A DNA stretch of 64,000 nucleotides from GCA-2401735 sp051252095 (GCA_051252095.1 JBPOFK010000002.1:1-64000), one strand, 5' to 3'. Shown: positions 8,386-17,943, counted from the first letter of the stretch. Numbers and translations are program-made. Notes: generated by a model not told the origin, from the sequence alone.

Positions 8386-9734
8386 TACTTACTCGAAATG
8401 CCTAATTTCTCTTCTAGATAATGAATGCTTGTGCCACCCAGATGGAAGGCAGCATCAGCCATTAAATCAGAATGCAAAGGAATATTTGTTTTAATCCCTT
8501 GCACTGACATTTCTGATAAAGCGATACGCATACGTGCTATCGCTTGTTCACGAGTAGCGCCGTGCGTTATTAATTTGCATATCATAGAGTCATAATAAGG
8601 TGGAACCACATAGCCGCCGTAGGCATGTGTGTCGATTCTTACACCTGGGCCACCAGGCATATGGAATCGCTCAATGGTGCCTGGAGACGGAATAAAGTTA
8701 TATGGGTCTTCAGCATTAATGCGACATTCAATTGAATGTCCGTTTAGTACAATGTCTTTTTGGCGCAATGTTAATTTATCACCTGCAGCAACAAAGATTT
8801 GCTGTTGTACTAAGTCTAAGCCAGTAATCATCTCAGTAACAGTGTGCTCTACTTGAAGGCGTGTATTCATTTCAATGAAAAAGAATTGTCCATTTTCATA
8901 CAGAAACTCAAACGTGCCAACACCACGATACTTAATTTTACGACAGGCTTCGGCGCAACGCTCTCCAATTTTATCGCGTATTCTTGCTGGCAATTGTGGA
9001 GACGGCGCTTCTTCAATAATTTTCTGATGACGGCGTTGCATTGAGCAATCACGGTCACCTAAGAAAATAGCATTGCCAAATTGATCAGCCAACACTTGAA
9101 TTTCTATGTGCCTTGGATTTTCTAAATACTTCTCCATGTAAACCATGGGGTTACCAAAAGCAGATTCTGCTTCTGCTTTGGTCATATTAACAGCATTGAT
9201 CAGTGCAGCTTCTGTGTGAACAACGCGCATTCCACGACCACCGCCTCCGCCTGCTGCTTTAATAATGACTGGGTAACCTACTTTTTTTGCCATGGCCATA
9301 ATTTGCGTAGGATCATCTGGCAATTCACCATCTGAGCCTGGTACACAGGGGATACCCGCTTTTTTCATGGCTTCTTTAGCCGATACTTTATCGCCCATTA
9401 AGCGAATGGTTTCTGCTCTAGGGCCGATAAAAGTGAATCCGCTTTGCTCTACACGTTCAGCAAAATCAGCATTTTCTGATAAGAAACCATAGCCAGGATG
9501 AATCGCTTGTGCATCGGTCACTTCGGCTGCGCTGATTACAGCAGGGATATTTAAATAACTCAAATTAGATGCTGCGGGGCCGATGCAAACGGATTCATCA
9601 GCAAGTTTTACATACTTTGCATCGCGATCAGCTTCTGAATGTACCGCAACGGTTTTGATACCAAGTTCGCGGCAAGCTCTTTGCACACGTAGTGCAATCT
9701 CACCTCGATTGGCAATTAGAATTTTTTCAAACAT
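8385..9734 (-). CDS. accC: Biotin carboxylase AccC (acetyl-CoA carboxylase subunit)
   Basis: ATP-dependent carboxylation of biotin on AccB, the first step of malonyl-CoA and fatty acid synthesis. At 449 residues it has the standard length: biotin carboxylase N-domain (FEKILIANRGEIALRVQRACRELGI), the glycine-rich ATP-grasp lid KAAGGGGGRGMR (about 159-170), EKYLENPRHIEIQVL, RDCSMQRRHQK, and the catalytic EMNTRLQVEH. It lies 5 bp after accB, the conserved accBC operon. Confidence 0.98.
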   Translation of the reverse strand: MFEKILIANRGEIALRVQRACRELGIKTVAVHSEADRDAKYVKLADESVCIGPAASNLSYLNIPAVISAAEVTDAQAIHPGYGFLSENADFAERVEQSGFTFIGPRAETIRLMGDKVSAKEAMKKAGIPCVPGSDGELPDDPTQIMAMAKKVGYPVIIKAAGGGGGRGMRVVHTEAALINAVNMTKAEAESAFGNPMVYMEKYLENPRHIEIQVLADQFGNAIFLGDRDCSMQRRHQKIIEEAPSPQLPARIRDKIGERCAEACRKIKYRGVGTFEFLYENGQFFFIEMNTRLQVEHTVTEMITGLDLVQQQIFVAAGDKLTLRQKDIVLNGHSIECRINAEDPYNFIPSPGTIERFHMPGGPGVRIDTHAYGGYVVPPYYDSMICKLITHGATREQAIARMRIALSEMSVQGIKTNIPLHSDLMADAAFHLGGTSIHYLEEKLGISSK

Positions 9735-9739
9735 ATGAA

Positions 9740-10180
9740 TTAACCAATCACAAATAGATTTTCGCCGTATTCAACAGGCTGACCATTTTCTACTAATATT
9801 TTCTTAACAATACCTGCTTTGTCACTTTCAATTTCGTTCAACAGTTTCATTGCTTCAATAATGCAAAGTGTGTCGCCAACTTCGACCTTGTCACCAACTT
9901 CAACAAATGAACTTGATTCTGGTGAAGATGCGCGGTAGAAAGTACCAACCATCGGGGATTCGACAACATGGCCTTCGAATGCGGCTGGTGCCTCGTCTGT
10001 AGAAGCAAGTGCAGTAGGTGCAGGAGGCGCAGCCGCGCCAACTTGAACAGGTTGTGGTGCTGCATAGGCCTGTGTTGCACGGCTAATACGCACTTTTTCC
10101 TCTCCCTCAGTCAACTCTAATTCAGAGATGCCTGATTCTTCGACCAAATCAATTAACTTTTTTAATTTACGTAAATCCAT
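9740..10180 (-). CDS. accB: Biotin carboxyl carrier protein AccB
   Basis: Carries biotin between the biotin carboxylase and carboxyltransferase parts of acetyl-CoA carboxylase. The 146-residue product has an N-terminal dimerisation segment (MDLRKLKKLIDLVEESGISELEL), an Ala/Pro-rich linker (about 36-66) and a C-terminal biotinyl domain in which EAMK places the biotinylated lysine at Lys112. AGGAG lies upstream of the ATG. It is first in accBC, 32 bp after aroQ. Confidence 0.98.
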   Translation of the reverse strand: MDLRKLKKLIDLVEESGISELELTEGEEKVRISRATQAYAAPQPVQVGAAAPPAPTALASTDEAPAAFEGHVVESPMVGTFYRASSPESSSFVEVGDKVEVGDTLCIIEAMKLLNEIESDKAGIVKKILVENGQPVEYGENLFVIG

Positions 10181-10212
10181 GGTGACTCCTCAAATTAAGC
10201 CAAATTTTATAT

Positions 10213-10662
10213 TTATTTATTAAGTTGATTAATAGCAAAGCGCAATGCAGCTTCGTAGCCTTCCGCTCCTAAGCCGCTAATGACGCCTACAGCAATATCG
10301 CTGAAATAAGAGTGATGCCTAAAACTCTCACGTGCGAACACATTCGATAAATGTACTTCGATAAATGGGATGCCTACTGCTGAAATAGCATCGCGGATGG
10401 CGACAGAAGTATGGGTAAAAGCGGCAGGGTTGATAATCATGAAGTCAACTTTATGCGTTGCCAGCGTTTGAATTTTTGCAACAATATCTGCTTCTGCATT
10501 GCTTTGATATGCTTCTAATTGAATATTAGCGGCATTCGCAATGGTATTTAAATGACTATTGATGCTATCCAGAGTGGCATGACCATAATGCTCTGGCTCA
10601 CGTACGCCTAATAGGTTTAAATTAGGCCCATGCATCACTAGAACCGACTTTTGTACCATCAT
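10213..10662 (-). CDS. aroQ: 3-dehydroquinate dehydratase type II AroQ
   Basis: Third step of the shikimate pathway, 3-dehydroquinate to 3-dehydroshikimate. The 149-residue size fits the dodecameric type II enzyme. Seen motifs: HGPNLNLLGVREPEHYG with the catalytic tyrosine, INPAAFTHTSVAIRDA with the active-site Asn, and EVHLSNVFARESFRHHS with the catalytic His. The first two codons are both Met; either may be used. aroQ-accB-accC is a widely conserved order. Confidence 0.97.
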   Translation of the reverse strand: MMVQKSVLVMHGPNLNLLGVREPEHYGHATLDSINSHLNTIANAANIQLEAYQSNAEADIVAKIQTLATHKVDFMIINPAAFTHTSVAIRDAISAVGIPFIEVHLSNVFARESFRHHSYFSDIAVGVISGLGAEGYEAALRFAINQLNK

Positions 10663-10804
10663 GCTACCGACTTTTTACGATTTTAGTTATATTCATATTG
10701 CGCAAGTTTGCCGAAGATAAGCCATTTTGTCCAGCAATTTTACATCATTTCAGCGAAGTTATATATGCGTATTCGCTTAAGCAGTTGAATCGAATGGTTA
10801 ATTT

Positions 10805-11341
10805 TTACACTGCTAATTTAACCAGCGTTTCTTCCAAAAGAGCCTTTGAAATGCGGCCAAAATAAGTTTTGGCTATGGTTCCATCAGCTTTAATAATGAC
10901 GGTATAAGGCAGTGCACTTTTATCATTACCAAGCTTAAAAGCTAGATTTGCACCATTTTCTTCTGCGGCAAGCAAAGGATAGCTGATATCATTTTCCTCA
11001 TCAAATTCTTTAATCAAACCAATCTCATCTAGCGCAATGCCTAGCACAACCACATTTTTGTCCTGCCACTCGGTGTTTAATGCAGACAGTTCAGGCATTT
11101 CTTCTCTGCAAGGTGGACACCAAGTTGCCCAGAAATTAAGCACAATAATTTTTCCTTGCCACTGGCTGATGGCTTGCTGTTGGCCGTTTTCATCAGGTAA
11201 TGACATTGCAAATAGTTCTGCAGTAGATGTATTACTTTCATTGCCTTCAACAGTTTCCCCAGATAACAAATAAACGGTAGTGGCTGCCACTACAATAAAA
11301 AGCAGTATTGCGCTGATTGGAAAGGCTAGTTTTTTAAACAT
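10805..11341 (-). CDS. Membrane-anchored TlpA-family thioredoxin-like reductase
   Basis: The 178-residue protein has an N-terminal membrane anchor (about residues 7-26) and a periplasmic thioredoxin fold with the redox pair Cys75-Pro-Pro-Cys78 in WATWCPPCREEMP. The TlpA/ResA features VLGIALDE and YPLLAAEENG are present. It lies 28 bp downstream of dsbD on the same strand, so DsbD is probably its electron donor. Likely substrates are oxidised cytochrome c apoproteins or other periplasmic dithiols; which one cannot be told from sequence. Confidence 0.87.
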   Translation of the reverse strand: MFKKLAFPISAILLFIVVAATTVYLLSGETVEGNESNTSTAELFAMSLPDENGQQQAISQWQGKIIVLNFWATWCPPCREEMPELSALNTEWQDKNVVVLGIALDEIGLIKEFDEENDISYPLLAAEENGANLAFKLGNDKSALPYTVIIKADGTIAKTYFGRISKALLEETLVKLAV

Positions 11342-11369
11342 AAAAGGACCTAATACTTATAAGTTAAGG

Positions 11370-13256
11370 TTAACAAGTAACCAATGGATTGCATTCATCT
11401 GATTTAAGTGCATTCACCCGATTTACGGTGCTCAGAAAGTTTGCCGCATCTTCATAGCCTATCACTCTGATAGGCTTTATCTCCTGCCCGCTTCGGTTAA
11501 AAAATATAATGCCTGGGGGACCAAATAAGTTAAAGCGCTGTAACAAGGCTAAATCTTCAGGTGTGTTCGCAGTAACATCAGCTTGCAATACGACGGCATC
11601 CTTTAATGCTTGTTGCACAGCATTATCACTAAATGTTAATAGCTCCATTTCTTTACAGGAAGTACACCAATCTGCATAGAAGTCGAGCATTACAATCTTG
11701 CCTTTTGCATCATCAATTTTTGCATCTAGCTCTGCGGTATTTTTAACGCGAATAAATGGTAAATGACTTTGATATTGGTTGCTGTCAGTAATACGTAATC
11801 CTGAAAGCGGTTTTAGCGGTGACTTTGCACCTGATACTGCGCCAATCAACATTGCAATGCCTAATACCAGCAGCATGATGCCAATCCCTTTCCAAAATCG
11901 CATCCATGGGTGAGACCGACCTGTTGTGCTATCAAGCGGTAAATTGTCTAGCGCATGGAGATATATCGCTGGGATAATCAGCAGTGCTGACCATAAAATC
12001 ATTTGTATACCAGTGGGGATAATGGGCGAAATAATATAGATTGCAACGGCTAGCATTAAGATGCCAAAGAAGTTACGTACTGCGGTCATCCAAATACCTG
12101 CTTTAGGTAATACATGACCCGCAGATGCGCCAATAAGTAAGAGCGGCACTCCCATCCCTATGGAGAGTGCAAACAATGCAACACCACCGAGAACCACATC
12201 ACGCGTTTGGCTTATATATAAAAGCGCTCCAGCGAGTGGTGCAGCGACGCATGGGCTCACAATAAGGGCAGAAATAACGCCCATTACAAATACACCTAGG
12301 AATTGCCCGCCTTTCAGTTTGTTGGTTGTGTTGACCATGCGATCCTCAATGGCATGCGGCAATCTCAGCTCATAAAAACCAAACATCGAAAATGACAGAA
12401 CAACAAAAATTAATGCGGTCGCCATTAACATGCCAGGGCTTTGCAGTGCATTACTCAATAATTGACCTGATAAGCCTGCTGCAATGCCTGCAATTGTATA
12501 GCTTAGGGCGATACCAAGTACGTAAGCCAATGAAAGGTTAAAGCTATGAAGTCTGCTGGTTGTATGATGATGCGCTTTTTTATCACCGACAATAATGCCA
12601 GATAAAATTGGAATCATTGGCAAGACGCAAGGGGTGAGTGAAAGTAACAAGCCAAAGCCAAAAAAGCCTGCGGCAATTAACCATAACTGTCCACTTTTCA
12701 ATAGGCTAGTTGCTTCATCTTCTTCAGAGCGCGCTACATTTGAGCTAGCATTTTCTGAAGTGGGTAGTTTGCCTTCAAGCATTGCAACATTAAATGTTTT
12801 TATCTGAGGTGCATAACAGAGACCTTTTTCGCTACAACCCTGAAACCTGGCTTGTACCTCGATGTTTTTCGCTGTGTTGGCTGTGGTCACAGTTGCAGCA
12901 AAATCATGATGATAAACCTCTTGAGTGCCAAAGTTAGGGTCATCTTTCATGTCGCCAGTTGGCAGATTCACCGATTGAATACTGCCTTGGCTAGCATCTT
13001 TAATATCAAATTTGATCCGCTCTTTGTATAAATAATAGCCAGAGGCAATGGTAAAAATACCTTCTAATGTATTATTATCTTTAGATACGATATCTAACTT
13101 AAATGCTTCATCTGGGTGCAGAAACTGGTCATCATCGGTAAAAGCACTAAAGCCTGTACTATTGGCAGCAAAAATAGGCGCACTAAAGCCTAGCTGCAAA
13201 ATGAGCAAGAAAATCGTTGTAAAACAAATGACTAAAGTTGAAAAACGTGTTGTCAT
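11370..13256 (-). CDS. dsbD: Thiol:disulfide interchange protein DsbD
   Basis: Transfers electrons from cytoplasmic thioredoxin across the inner membrane to periplasmic thiol proteins. The 628-residue product shows all three parts: a signal peptide and N-terminal domain with CSEKGLC, a central eight-helix region from about 190 to 470 with TPCVLPMIP and SPCVAAPLAGALLY carrying the two membrane cysteines, and a C-terminal thioredoxin domain with Cys531-Thr-Ser-Cys534 (DWCTSCKEME). It follows cutA by 7 bp, the common cutA-dsbD order, and precedes a TlpA-like gene. Confidence 0.97.
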   Translation of the reverse strand: MTTRFSTLVICFTTIFLLILQLGFSAPIFAANSTGFSAFTDDDQFLHPDEAFKLDIVSKDNNTLEGIFTIASGYYLYKERIKFDIKDASQGSIQSVNLPTGDMKDDPNFGTQEVYHHDFAATVTTANTAKNIEVQARFQGCSEKGLCYAPQIKTFNVAMLEGKLPTSENASSNVARSEEDEATSLLKSGQLWLIAAGFFGFGLLLSLTPCVLPMIPILSGIIVGDKKAHHHTTSRLHSFNLSLAYVLGIALSYTIAGIAAGLSGQLLSNALQSPGMLMATALIFVVLSFSMFGFYELRLPHAIEDRMVNTTNKLKGGQFLGVFVMGVISALIVSPCVAAPLAGALLYISQTRDVVLGGVALFALSIGMGVPLLLIGASAGHVLPKAGIWMTAVRNFFGILMLAVAIYIISPIIPTGIQMILWSALLIIPAIYLHALDNLPLDSTTGRSHPWMRFWKGIGIMLLVLGIAMLIGAVSGAKSPLKPLSGLRITDSNQYQSHLPFIRVKNTAELDAKIDDAKGKIVMLDFYADWCTSCKEMELLTFSDNAVQQALKDAVVLQADVTANTPEDLALLQRFNLFGPPGIIFFNRSGQEIKPIRVIGYEDAANFLSTVNRVNALKSDECNPLVTC

Positions 13257-13263
13257 TGGTGTC

Positions 13264-13590
13264 CTATTGTAAAGTTTTGTCGTTTACCCATTGTAAATAC
13301 TTGTTTAAACCACCATCTACATTGAGTACGATGATGTCTGGAAGTTCGTATGGGTGCATATCTAAAATAAGTGCTTCCAATTTGATGTAACATCGTCGGC
13401 TTGTTTTAATATGGATAGGTATTTCGGTTTGAACTTCAAGTTCGTTTTCCCATTCATATAGAGATTGACAAGCGTTGCCTATGTTTACACAGGCTGCTAG
13501 TTTAGCTTTAATTAGCGCTTTTGCAATGTGCTCAGCGCAAATTTGGTCTGGCACATGGGTTAACACGACTATAATATCGCTTTTGGGCAT
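13264..13590 (-). CDS. cutA: Divalent-cation tolerance protein CutA
   Basis: Small trimeric cytoplasmic protein of 108 residues linked historically to copper tolerance. Family features are VVLTHVPDQICAEHIAKALIKAKLAACVNI, the YEWENELEVQTEIPIHIKT segment, and a C-terminal HPYELPDIIVL, where the core is highly conserved. It heads a minus-strand run with dsbD and is divergent from fxsA with only 51 bp between the two starts. Confidence 0.95.
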   Translation of the reverse strand: MPKSDIIVVLTHVPDQICAEHIAKALIKAKLAACVNIGNACQSLYEWENELEVQTEIPIHIKTSRRCYIKLEALILDMHPYELPDIIVLNVDGGLNKYLQWVNDKTLQ

Positions 13591-13641
13591 TGTTGATATT
13601 CATCCTCGTTTTTTCAATAGCTTATAAACTTTAAGGAGCTT

Positions 13642-14136
13642 ATGCGTTTATTTTTGCCATTTATTGTACTTGGTTTTATTTTTACAGAAATTTATCTACT
13701 CATTGTACTTGGTGAACGTTATGGTATTTGGTTGCTATTATACTTAGTCTTGGTAGGTTATCTTGGCTTACAATTGATTCGTGGCGAAAAGCAAGTCATG
13801 TCTGCCAAAATGATGCAAAGCATCCAAGCAGGAGGCAATCCTTTTAAGACCATGATGAGTAGCGCACGTAATTTTATGGCCGGGATCTTACTGATGATAC
13901 CAGGCGTGCTAACTGATATTTTTGCCGCAATATTATTGCTTATCCCCATTAAGCAGCCTGAAGTGGATCAAAATGACGGAAGTTATCAGACGGAAGGTAC
14001 TGGATATGAAGGACATTATAGAAACGCCAGTCATCACCCTGCTAATGATGATGTTATCGAAGGAGAGTACGAGGAAGTTGCTGACCCAGCAGATAATATT
14101 TCCTCAATAAATAAAGGCTCAACAGATAAAGATTGA
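13642..14136 (+). CDS. fxsA: FxsA-family membrane protein
   Basis: The 164-residue inner-membrane protein has hydrophobic helices near residues 2-22, 27-45 and 75-98. It carries the FxsA landmarks GYLGLQLIRGEKQ and MAGILLMIPGVLTDIFAAILLLIP. The C-terminal 60 residues are polar and acidic. FxsA overproduction lets F plasmid-bearing E. coli avoid phage T7 exclusion; the natural role is unknown. AAGGAG lies well placed before the ATG. The next gene starts 11 bp later. Confidence 0.9.
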   Translation: MRLFLPFIVLGFIFTEIYLLIVLGERYGIWLLLYLVLVGYLGLQLIRGEKQVMSAKMMQSIQAGGNPFKTMMSSARNFMAGILLMIPGVLTDIFAAILLLIPIKQPEVDQNDGSYQTEGTGYEGHYRNASHHPANDDVIEGEYEEVADPADNISSINKGSTDKD

Positions 14137-14147
14137 GAGAATTAGGT

Positions 14148-15149
14148 ATGGCAAAAGTAACCATTCAGGCAAGTGGACACACATTTGAAGTAAAACCCAG
14201 TCAAACCGTATTAGAAGCTGCTATTGAAAGTGGCATTAATTTGCCTTACGGTTGTCGTACAGGGGCTTGTGGCTCTTGTAAGGGTAAGCTGATTTCTGGG
14301 CAAGTGATGCATGATGACTATCAAGCCAGCGCAATGACGGAAGCAGAGCTAGCTAACGGGAATGCGCTGTTCTGCTGCGCAAGGCCGCTAGAAGATATAG
14401 TGATAGATTGTCGTGAACCAGCTACGGCTGGTGTTAAACCAAGAATATTGCCTGCGAGAGTAGCAAAAAAAGAATTGTTAGCAGACGATGTCATTATGCT
14501 GCATCTGCAGCTCCCTGCTAGTGAGCGCTTGCAATTTTTACCCGGGCAGTATATTGAGTTTATTCTAAGAAACGGAAAACGCCGTGCTTTTTCTATTGCT
14601 AATGCGCCACATGCAGACTTTGGTTTAGAGCTACATTTACGCTTAGTCAAAGGCGGGGAGTTTACCGAGTATGTCTTTAATGAATTGCAAGAAAAAGCCA
14701 TCATGCGCATTGAAGCGCCATTTGGTAGCTTTCATCTAAGAGAAGCGTCGAATAAACCAATTATCTTTGCCGCCACAGGGACTGGTTTTGCCCCGATTAA
14801 AGGCATTATTGAACATATGCTTTATAACGATATTCAGCGACCCATGACGTTATATTGGGGTGGTCGCAAGCCCAAAGATTTATATATGGATGATTTGTGC
14901 AAACGTTGGGCGCAGCATGTACCAACGTTTGCTTATATTCCTGTTTTATCCAAACCCGAGCCTGATTGGGATGGCAGAACAGGCTACGTACAGCAAGCCA
15001 TTACTGAAGACATGCCTGATTTAAGTAGCTGCGAGGCTTACGTTTGTGGTTTGCCTAATATGGTGGACGACGCACAGAAGCAATTTGCCGCACATGGATT
15101 AGCGCAAGATGCTTTCTTTAGTGATGCATTTACATTTGCACCAAAATAA
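14148..15149 (+). CDS. 2Fe-2S/FAD/NAD(P) oxidoreductase (AscD/CDP-6-deoxy-delta-3,4-glucoseen reductase-like)
   Basis: A fused electron-transfer reductase. Residues 1-90 form a plant-type ferredoxin with Cys-x4-Cys-x2-Cys (CRTGACGSC) and a fourth Cys in LFCCA. Residues about 100-200 are an FAD-binding barrel with RAFSIANAP, and about 215-330 an NAD(P)H domain beginning IIFAATGTGFAPIKGI and ending near CGLPNMVDDA. The start MAKVTIQ at 14148 is chosen over an in-frame TTG at 14133 because it has a proper upstream GAGAGAATTAGG region. It resembles AscD, but bacteria without that sugar pathway often carry homologues of unknown partner. Confidence 0.85.
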   Translation: MAKVTIQASGHTFEVKPSQTVLEAAIESGINLPYGCRTGACGSCKGKLISGQVMHDDYQASAMTEAELANGNALFCCARPLEDIVIDCREPATAGVKPRILPARVAKKELLADDVIMLHLQLPASERLQFLPGQYIEFILRNGKRRAFSIANAPHADFGLELHLRLVKGGEFTEYVFNELQEKAIMRIEAPFGSFHLREASNKPIIFAATGTGFAPIKGIIEHMLYNDIQRPMTLYWGGRKPKDLYMDDLCKRWAQHVPTFAYIPVLSKPEPDWDGRTGYVQQAITEDMPDLSSCEAYVCGLPNMVDDAQKQFAAHGLAQDAFFSDAFTFAPK

Positions 15150-15160
15150 ACTTTATATAA

Positions 15161-16057
15161 CTAATAATCTTTTAAATTTAATGCTAATTTTCTTAGCGCA
15201 GTTTCATCATTAGCTGAGATGGTATTTTTTGGATTTAGTCCCCATTGAGTAGCGTGCACTAAAAGGTTTCTATCTTTTGATGAAGACATGAACGAAAAGC
15301 TGACTAACATACCTAATATTTTTTTGCTTCTTCTTTTGTAAATACTTTCCCAAACATGGTGGTTTTCCTTTATGTAGCTATCCATTATTGCATCAGTAGC
15401 TTTAATTAAGCTGTCATCATCTTCACTGGCTAATATCTCATTCCCAGTGGTTAAAATTTTTGAAATTTCCAAGGCTACAACACCTCTATGACAGCTACCA
15501 GTTTGTTTGGCCATGACCTTTTCTAATTGTTTAGTTGCATCGCGAATATTTTTTTCTAATTGATTTTGAGAAGTAATTCGTTTGCACTCTATCCAAATTT
15601 TTTTGTCTTCTATTTTTATACCAGTATCAGAGCTAGCATCTAAAATGCAAGAAACTCCACGTCCTGGGCGGTGGCATCTAGCAGCAACATAAGCTTCGAA
15701 TAAATAGTTTCTTGCCGTAGTTGTTTTTGCTTTTTCTGATATAGAGTTTAATGGGCCATTTACAGATATTTGAAGTTTTTTAATGATTTTTGTAAGTTGG
15801 TTGCTAGGTATATCTTTAAAAGCAGAGAAAATTTCAATGAAGCTATGTATTTCTATTACAGAGCTTATAAAATCAGGAAGAATATTGTTCATATCTTCAG
15901 TTGTAGCCGTTTTGTAAGATGATGCGCAGTATTCAATAGTCTTTTTATAATGATTAACTCTATTTTTGTCTACTTGTATACCTAATGATTCCATCCAAGC
16001 TATTGCTTTTGAATACTGATTGGCTAAGTTTTGATATGAAGTGGTTTGAATGATCAT
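15161..16057 (-). CDS. Unrecognised protein with a PD-(D/E)xK-like nuclease core
   Basis: The 298-residue product matches no family I recognise as a whole. Residues 1-110 look helical and Lys-rich. The central part has the order expected of a restriction-endonuclease-like fold: Glu121 in LFEAYVAARCH, Asp144 in SSDTG, then Glu157-Cys-Lys159 at the end of the hydrophobic strand KKIWIECKR, followed by a helix with a Gln (DATKQLEK). No signal peptide or membrane helix. It begins 6 bp after the hemD stop, so it is probably cotranscribed with hemCD, where hemX often sits. It is visibly richer in A/T codons than its neighbours, so it may be acquired. The nuclease assignment is inference. Confidence 0.65.
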   Translation of the reverse strand: MIIQTTSYQNLANQYSKAIAWMESLGIQVDKNRVNHYKKTIEYCASSYKTATTEDMNNILPDFISSVIEIHSFIEIFSAFKDIPSNQLTKIIKKLQISVNGPLNSISEKAKTTTARNYLFEAYVAARCHRPGRGVSCILDASSDTGIKIEDKKIWIECKRITSQNQLEKNIRDATKQLEKVMAKQTGSCHRGVVALEISKILTTGNEILASEDDDSLIKATDAIMDSYIKENHHVWESIYKRRSKKILGMLVSFSFMSSSKDRNLLVHATQWGLNPKNTISANDETALRKLALNLKDY

Positions 16058-16063
16058 GTTATC

Positions 16064-16828
16064 TTAAAGAGTAATCAGACATTCCATCATCGCTTCATCA
16101 CCAGGTGCATCGGCCACTTTAACGCTTAATCCCATTTTGATTGGTTCCTCCGCTACCCTTGCGTGATTAACACACAGTGTGACTTGTTTGAGCCACGCTG
16201 AATCACCAGCCATGGCGAGTAAATAGCGCATAGCTTCAGAACTAGTAACGACAATGGCATGCAGCTGACCATTTTTAAAGGCTTGTTTTAACGCATTGCA
16301 ATTGCTCTGTGGGTTAACGCGTTGGTAGCATTCGGCAAAAATAACTTGCGCGCCACGCTCTGTTAGGGTGTTGGCTAATACATCTCGTCCACCAACCCCG
16401 CGTACTAACATGACTTTTTTACCTTGCATGTCGTGCATCTTAGGCAATGACAGTAGTGACTCACTATCAAATCGGTTGCCGTTGGGAATCAACACATTTT
16501 GGATGCCAAAATCGTTTAGCGTTTGTGCCGTGGTTGGGCCAATGGCTGCAAATTGTAAGTGGTTGGGAATACCCCGTGCAAGCAGACGCGGCATGCTGTT
16601 TTGTACAGCATTACTGCTGATAAACAGTATCCAGTCATAGTCGGCAATATTTCTGATAATTGCTTCAAATTGTGCATAGTCATCTAAGGGTGTAATGACG
16701 ATGAGTGGAAATGCAATTACATTTCCACCTGCTTGTTGAATTAGCTGCGTAAGTTTAGTTGCCTGGCCCGCTGGTCGTGTTATTGCCACACCGATATTGC
16801 GTAATGGCTTACCAGCATCATCCACCAT
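16064..16828 (-). CDS. hemD: Uroporphyrinogen-III synthase HemD
   Basis: Closes and inverts ring D of hydroxymethylbilane to make uroporphyrinogen III. At 254 residues it has the normal size. The family is poorly conserved, but PAGQATKLTQLIQQAGG, DWILFISSNAVQ, AAIGPTTAQTL, KVMLVRGVGGRDVLANTL and IVVTSSEAMRYL are recognisable. Its start overlaps the hemC stop by one base (TAATG), so it is translationally coupled to hemC. Confidence 0.95.
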   Translation of the reverse strand: MVDDAGKPLRNIGVAITRPAGQATKLTQLIQQAGGNVIAFPLIVITPLDDYAQFEAIIRNIADYDWILFISSNAVQNSMPRLLARGIPNHLQFAAIGPTTAQTLNDFGIQNVLIPNGNRFDSESLLSLPKMHDMQGKKVMLVRGVGGRDVLANTLTERGAQVIFAECYQRVNPQSNCNALKQAFKNGQLHAIVVTSSEAMRYLLAMAGDSAWLKQVTLCVNHARVAEEPIKMGLSVKVADAPGDEAMMECLITL

Positions 16829-17781
16829 TATTTGACGCCATCCAACTCAGCTAATATTTTGTTTGCGCCTAAGCTCACCAACTTGGCCGCTAATGCTTTA
16901 CCGATGGCTTCCGCATTGTTAGCGTCACCAGACATGCTTTCTCGCAGCATTTTCTTGCCATCCACACTGGCAACAAAGCCAATGAGGGTGATGGTATTCC
17001 CTTGCTTAGTGGCATGTGCCCCAAGTGGTACCGTGCAGCTGCCCGCTAACGCACGGCTAAAACCGCGCTCTGCTTCTACGCATTGGGCTGTCTCTTGGTG
17101 ATTAAGTGGCGCGAGTATATCAACAAGGTCAGATCTATCTGCCTTGATTTCAATGCCCAAAGCGCCCTGGCCTACAGCTGGAATGCTGTCTTCAGCCGCA
17201 ATGAACGCGCGAATGCGATTACTTAATTCTAGCCTTATTAAACCAGCGGCTGCCAGAATAATAGCAGCGTATTGTCCCTCATCCAGTTTGCGCAAACGTG
17301 TTTGCACATTACCACGAAGCGAATCAATTTTTAGATGTGGAAAACGTGATTGAATTTGACTTTGTCGACGCAAGCTGGATGTGCCAACAATACTGCCATT
17401 AGGCAAATCGGCTAAAGAGTCGTAGTCATTCGATACAAATGCATCCAAGGGATTTTCTCGGTCGCAGGTAGCTACTAATGCAAACCCATCAGGCATATTC
17501 ATCGGGACATCTTTCATGCTATGCACGGCTAAATCGGCGCTACTATCCAATAGGGCGTTTTCTAGTTCTTTGATAAAGAGACCTTTGCCACCAATATTAG
17601 CTAATGGTTTATCTAAAATTTGATCACCCATGGTGGTCATGCCTAAAATCTGCACATCACAGCTTGGGTAAAGGGTTTGTAAGCGCGCTTGAATATGTTT
17701 CGCTTGCCACATAGCAAGCAAGCTTTCACGTGAGGCGATAACAAGTTTTTTGGGAGTTATTTTATTTACTGTATGATTCAT
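16828..17781 (-). CDS. hemC: Hydroxymethylbilane synthase (porphobilinogen deaminase) HemC
   Basis: Polymerises four porphobilinogens to hydroxymethylbilane in haem synthesis. The 317-residue product has IASRESLLAMWQAKHI near the start, KDVPMNMPDGF, GTSSLRRQSQIQSRFPHLKIDSLRGNVQTRL, PAVGQGALGIE, and AGSCTVPLGAH, whose Cys holds the dipyrromethane cofactor. It is transcribed with hemD in the conserved hemCD order; the algR-like gene seen upstream in pseudomonads is separated from it here by a plus-strand channel gene. Confidence 0.97.
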   Translation of the reverse strand: MNHTVNKITPKKLVIASRESLLAMWQAKHIQARLQTLYPSCDVQILGMTTMGDQILDKPLANIGGKGLFIKELENALLDSSADLAVHSMKDVPMNMPDGFALVATCDRENPLDAFVSNDYDSLADLPNGSIVGTSSLRRQSQIQSRFPHLKIDSLRGNVQTRLRKLDEGQYAAIILAAAGLIRLELSNRIRAFIAAEDSIPAVGQGALGIEIKADRSDLVDILAPLNHQETAQCVEAERGFSRALAGSCTVPLGAHATKQGNTITLIGFVASVDGKKMLRESMSGDANNAEAIGKALAAKLVSLGANKILAELDGVK

Positions 17782-17943
17782 CTTCGGGATTTTAGCATAG
17801 CGTACACTAGATAAAGTGCTATTAAACTTGGTGAATTTTAGGGTAAGCTAACGGATTACTAAGCCTTACACATATTAAGTAGGCACTACTAAGAAGTGAT
17901 TTGCTGTTTAGTCAATGCACTTTATTATTTTTGGGAGGTTTTT

